A DNA stretch of 6,585 nucleotides. Source: an uncultured Collinsella sp. GTDB lineage: Bacteria > Actinomycetota > Coriobacteriia > Coriobacteriales > Coriobacteriaceae. Both the position numbers and the translations under genes were made by a program. Shown here in pieces: positions 5,192-6,585 of the stretch (within the stretch, counting starts at the first letter, position 1; every line of letters begins with the position of its first letter). The stretch covers positions 1-6,585 of the forward strand of contig URBA01000083.1 in NCBI GenBank assembly GCA_900545905.1. The letters run 5' to 3'. The notes below the pieces were generated by a model. It made no database searches. It worked only from the letters and a program-made list of their open reading frames with translations, and had not been told where the DNA came from.

Positions 5192-6100
5192 ATGATCAAA
5201 CTTGTGCTGACCGATATGGACGATACGCTGATTCCTGCTGGACACGATGGCGCCAGCGACTGCGCCATCGAGGGCATTCATGCCATGCAGGCGGCGGGCC
5301 TGCATTTTGGCCCGGTTTCGGGTCGCCAGCCGTCCGCGATGAGCTGGATGTTCCGCAATCGCTCCGAGTGCTTCTCGACCGGTGCGTTTTGCAACGGCCA
5401 GGTGATGTTTGTCGATGGTGAGGCGGTTGCCTCGCGCGCAACTGATAACGATGCCCTGATGCGCCTGGCCGACTACCTGGAGCAAGAGTCCGACGATACC
5501 TATCTGAAGGTCTACCGTCTGGGTGATGACTTTTGGGACAACGACGCCTATTGCGTGACAAGCGATCCCGAGCGTGTGCGTCGCGCCATGGAGTCAGGCG
5601 GCAACGCGTGGCTCAAGGGCGAAGAGGCTCCCTGTCGCCCTGTCGTTGACGATGCCCCGGTATACAAGGCGAATATCTGGAGTGCCCGTTCGCGCGAGGA
5701 GCTCGCCGAGCTGCGCGAGCGTGTTGCCGCCGAGGTGCCGGAGCTCTCGCTCGTGTTTCCCAACAATCGTGTGCGCCTGTTCGACATTCTTCCAGCAGGT
5801 TGGAACAAGGGTTGCGCTGCGCTGGAGCTGGCGCGCGCTTTGGACCTGACGTCCGACGAGGTGGCCGTATTTGGCGATTCCGATAACGACCTGCCCATGA
5901 TCGGTGCCGTCCCCAACTCCGTTGCAGTCGCCAATGCCAACGAGGCCGTCACGGCTGCCGCGCGCTGGCATATCGGCGCTGCGGCAGATGATGCGGTTGC
6001 CGGGGCTCTGCATCAGATTGCCGCCTGCGCCGCGACGGGGGAGATGCCGTCGTTTATGCGTCAGGCAGATGCGGCGGGTTCGGGTATCGCGGACGTCTAG
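5192..6100 (+). CDS. HAD-superfamily (Cof-like, HAD-IIB) phosphatase
   Basis: This is a 302-residue phosphatase of the Cof/YidA type, which usually acts on small phosphorylated metabolites such as sugar phosphates or cofactors. Motif I is LTDMDDTL (6-13), with nucleophile Asp8 and acid/base Asp10. Motif II is VSGR (Ser43), after an alpha-beta unit. The C2-type cap occupies about residues 75-200. The motif III lysine is Lys206 in GWNKG, and motif IV is GDSDND at 228-233. The C-terminal block NSVAVANANEAV (243 onward) is typical of the class. All catalytic residues are present. The ATG at 5192 is chosen because GAGGGG (5181-5186) lies just upstream and the family begins almost exactly here; the frame continues open upstream through the repeat and riboswitch region but without protein-like content. 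The following LysR gene starts 10 nt after its stop. The substrate cannot be told from sequence, and proximity to the thi operon is only weak evidence for a thiamine-related phosphate. Confidence 0.92.
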   Translation: MIKLVLTDMDDTLIPAGHDGASDCAIEGIHAMQAAGLHFGPVSGRQPSAMSWMFRNRSECFSTGAFCNGQVMFVDGEAVASRATDNDALMRLADYLEQESDDTYLKVYRLGDDFWDNDAYCVTSDPERVRRAMESGGNAWLKGEEAPCRPVVDDAPVYKANIWSARSREELAELRERVAAEVPELSLVFPNNRVRLFDILPAGWNKGCAALELARALDLTSDEVAVFGDSDNDLPMIGAVPNSVAVANANEAVTAAARWHIGAAADDAVAGALHQIAACAATGEMPSFMRQADAAGSGIADV

Positions 6101-6110
6101 GGAGGCCATC

Positions 6111-6585
6111 ATGAAGCTTCAACAGCTCAGGTATGTCGTCAAAGTTGCCGAATGCGGCAGCATCACCGAGGCCTCGCGCCGGCTCTTTGTGTCGCAGCCT
6201 TCGATTACCGCGTCGATCCGCGATCTCGAAAACGAGATGGGTGTGCACATCTTTGAGCGCACCAACAAGGGTGTCATTGTGTCCGAGGAGGGCGAGACCT
6301 TCTTGGGCTACGCGCGCCAGGTGCTCGATCAGGCGGATCTGCTCGAAGGCAAGTACAAGGGCGCGTCCGAGCAGGTGCCGCACTTTAGTGTGAGCTGCCA
6401 GCATTATTCCTTTGCCGTTAATGCATTTGTCGATGTGATCCGCGAGTTCGATGCCGCGCGCTACGACTTTACCCTGCGCGAGGAGCAGACCCACGAGATT
6501 ATCGAGGACGTCGCGCATATGAAAAGCGAGCTCGGCATCCTGTATCTGTCGGAGCACAATCGCGAGGTCATCGAGCGCATGCTGG
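6111..6585 (+). CDS. LysR-family transcriptional regulator, 3' end outside window
   Basis: The first 158 residues of a roughly 300-residue LysR-type regulator are present. The N-terminal winged helix-turn-helix covers about residues 1-60: LRYVVKVAECGSITEASRRL leads into the recognition helix VSQPSITASIRDLE, followed by the wing FERTNKGVIVSEEG. A linker helix follows (about 60-85), and the effector-binding domain starts near 91 with FSVSCQHYSFAVNAFVDVI. The start is ATG 6111 with GGGAGG (6100-6105) five nt upstream, only 10 nt after the HAD stop, so the two genes probably share a transcript. LysR regulators more often lie divergently from their targets, so the HAD gene is only a possible target. 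The effector is unknown. Confidence 0.93.
   Translation, partial: MKLQQLRYVVKVAECGSITEASRRLFVSQPSITASIRDLENEMGVHIFERTNKGVIVSEEGETFLGYARQVLDQADLLEGKYKGASEQVPHFSVSCQHYSFAVNAFVDVIREFDAARYDFTLREEQTHEIIEDVAHMKSELGILYLSEHNREVIERML

Overview
The window looks like chromosomal DNA of a high-GC Gram-positive bacterium, most likely a gut Coriobacteriia member such as Collinsella. That placement is an inference from the roughly 60% GC, the strong AGGAGG-type ribosome binding sites, the TPP-riboswitch thiamine salvage operon and the large stand-alone GGDEF protein; no database search was possible. No rRNA, tRNA, CRISPR array or insertion sequence is visible.

Layout. (1) 1-1700, minus strand: the first 566 codons of a multidomain GGDEF/PAS signalling protein whose 3' end lies outside the window. 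Its first GGDEF domain keeps the catalytic signature; two later GGDEF-like domains are degenerate. (2) 1701-2024: a divergent intergenic region with a TATAAT box framed by two GTGCAC palindromes (minus side) and a TATACT box inside a small inverted repeat (plus side). (3) 2025-2894, plus: a patatin-family lipid hydrolase. (4) 2905-2952: a 17-bp hairpin between convergent genes, probably a shared terminator. (5) 2990-4866, minus: a three-gene thiamine salvage operon, thiM, then a small MTH1187/YkoF-type thiamine-binding protein gene, then thiE. The genes are tightly packed (3-nt gap, then a 4-nt ATGA overlap). The operon is preceded by a TPP riboswitch (about 4931-5022) and an intrinsic terminator (4893-4918). 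(6) 5050-5151: a striking 35-bp near-perfect inverted repeat in the divergent region between thiM and the next gene. It is built from six copies of a 9-bp CAGGT-ending unit. (7) 5192-6100, plus: a Cof-type HAD-IIB phosphatase. (8) 6111 to the window end, plus: the N-terminal half of a LysR-type regulator, 10 nt downstream of the HAD gene and probably co-transcribed.

Functionally, the thi operon would phosphorylate hydroxyethylthiazole (ThiM) and join it to HMP-PP (ThiE) to make thiamine phosphate. The small binding protein probably handles thiamine or its pyrimidine. The riboswitch would terminate transcription when TPP is plentiful. No HMP kinase (thiD) or thiamine phosphate kinase gene is in view, so those steps must be encoded elsewhere. 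The most unusual structure is the composite inverted repeat at 5050-5151: it lies directly between the putative -10 boxes of two divergent genes and supplies the -35 region of both. It is either a REP/MITE-like element or a symmetric regulatory site.
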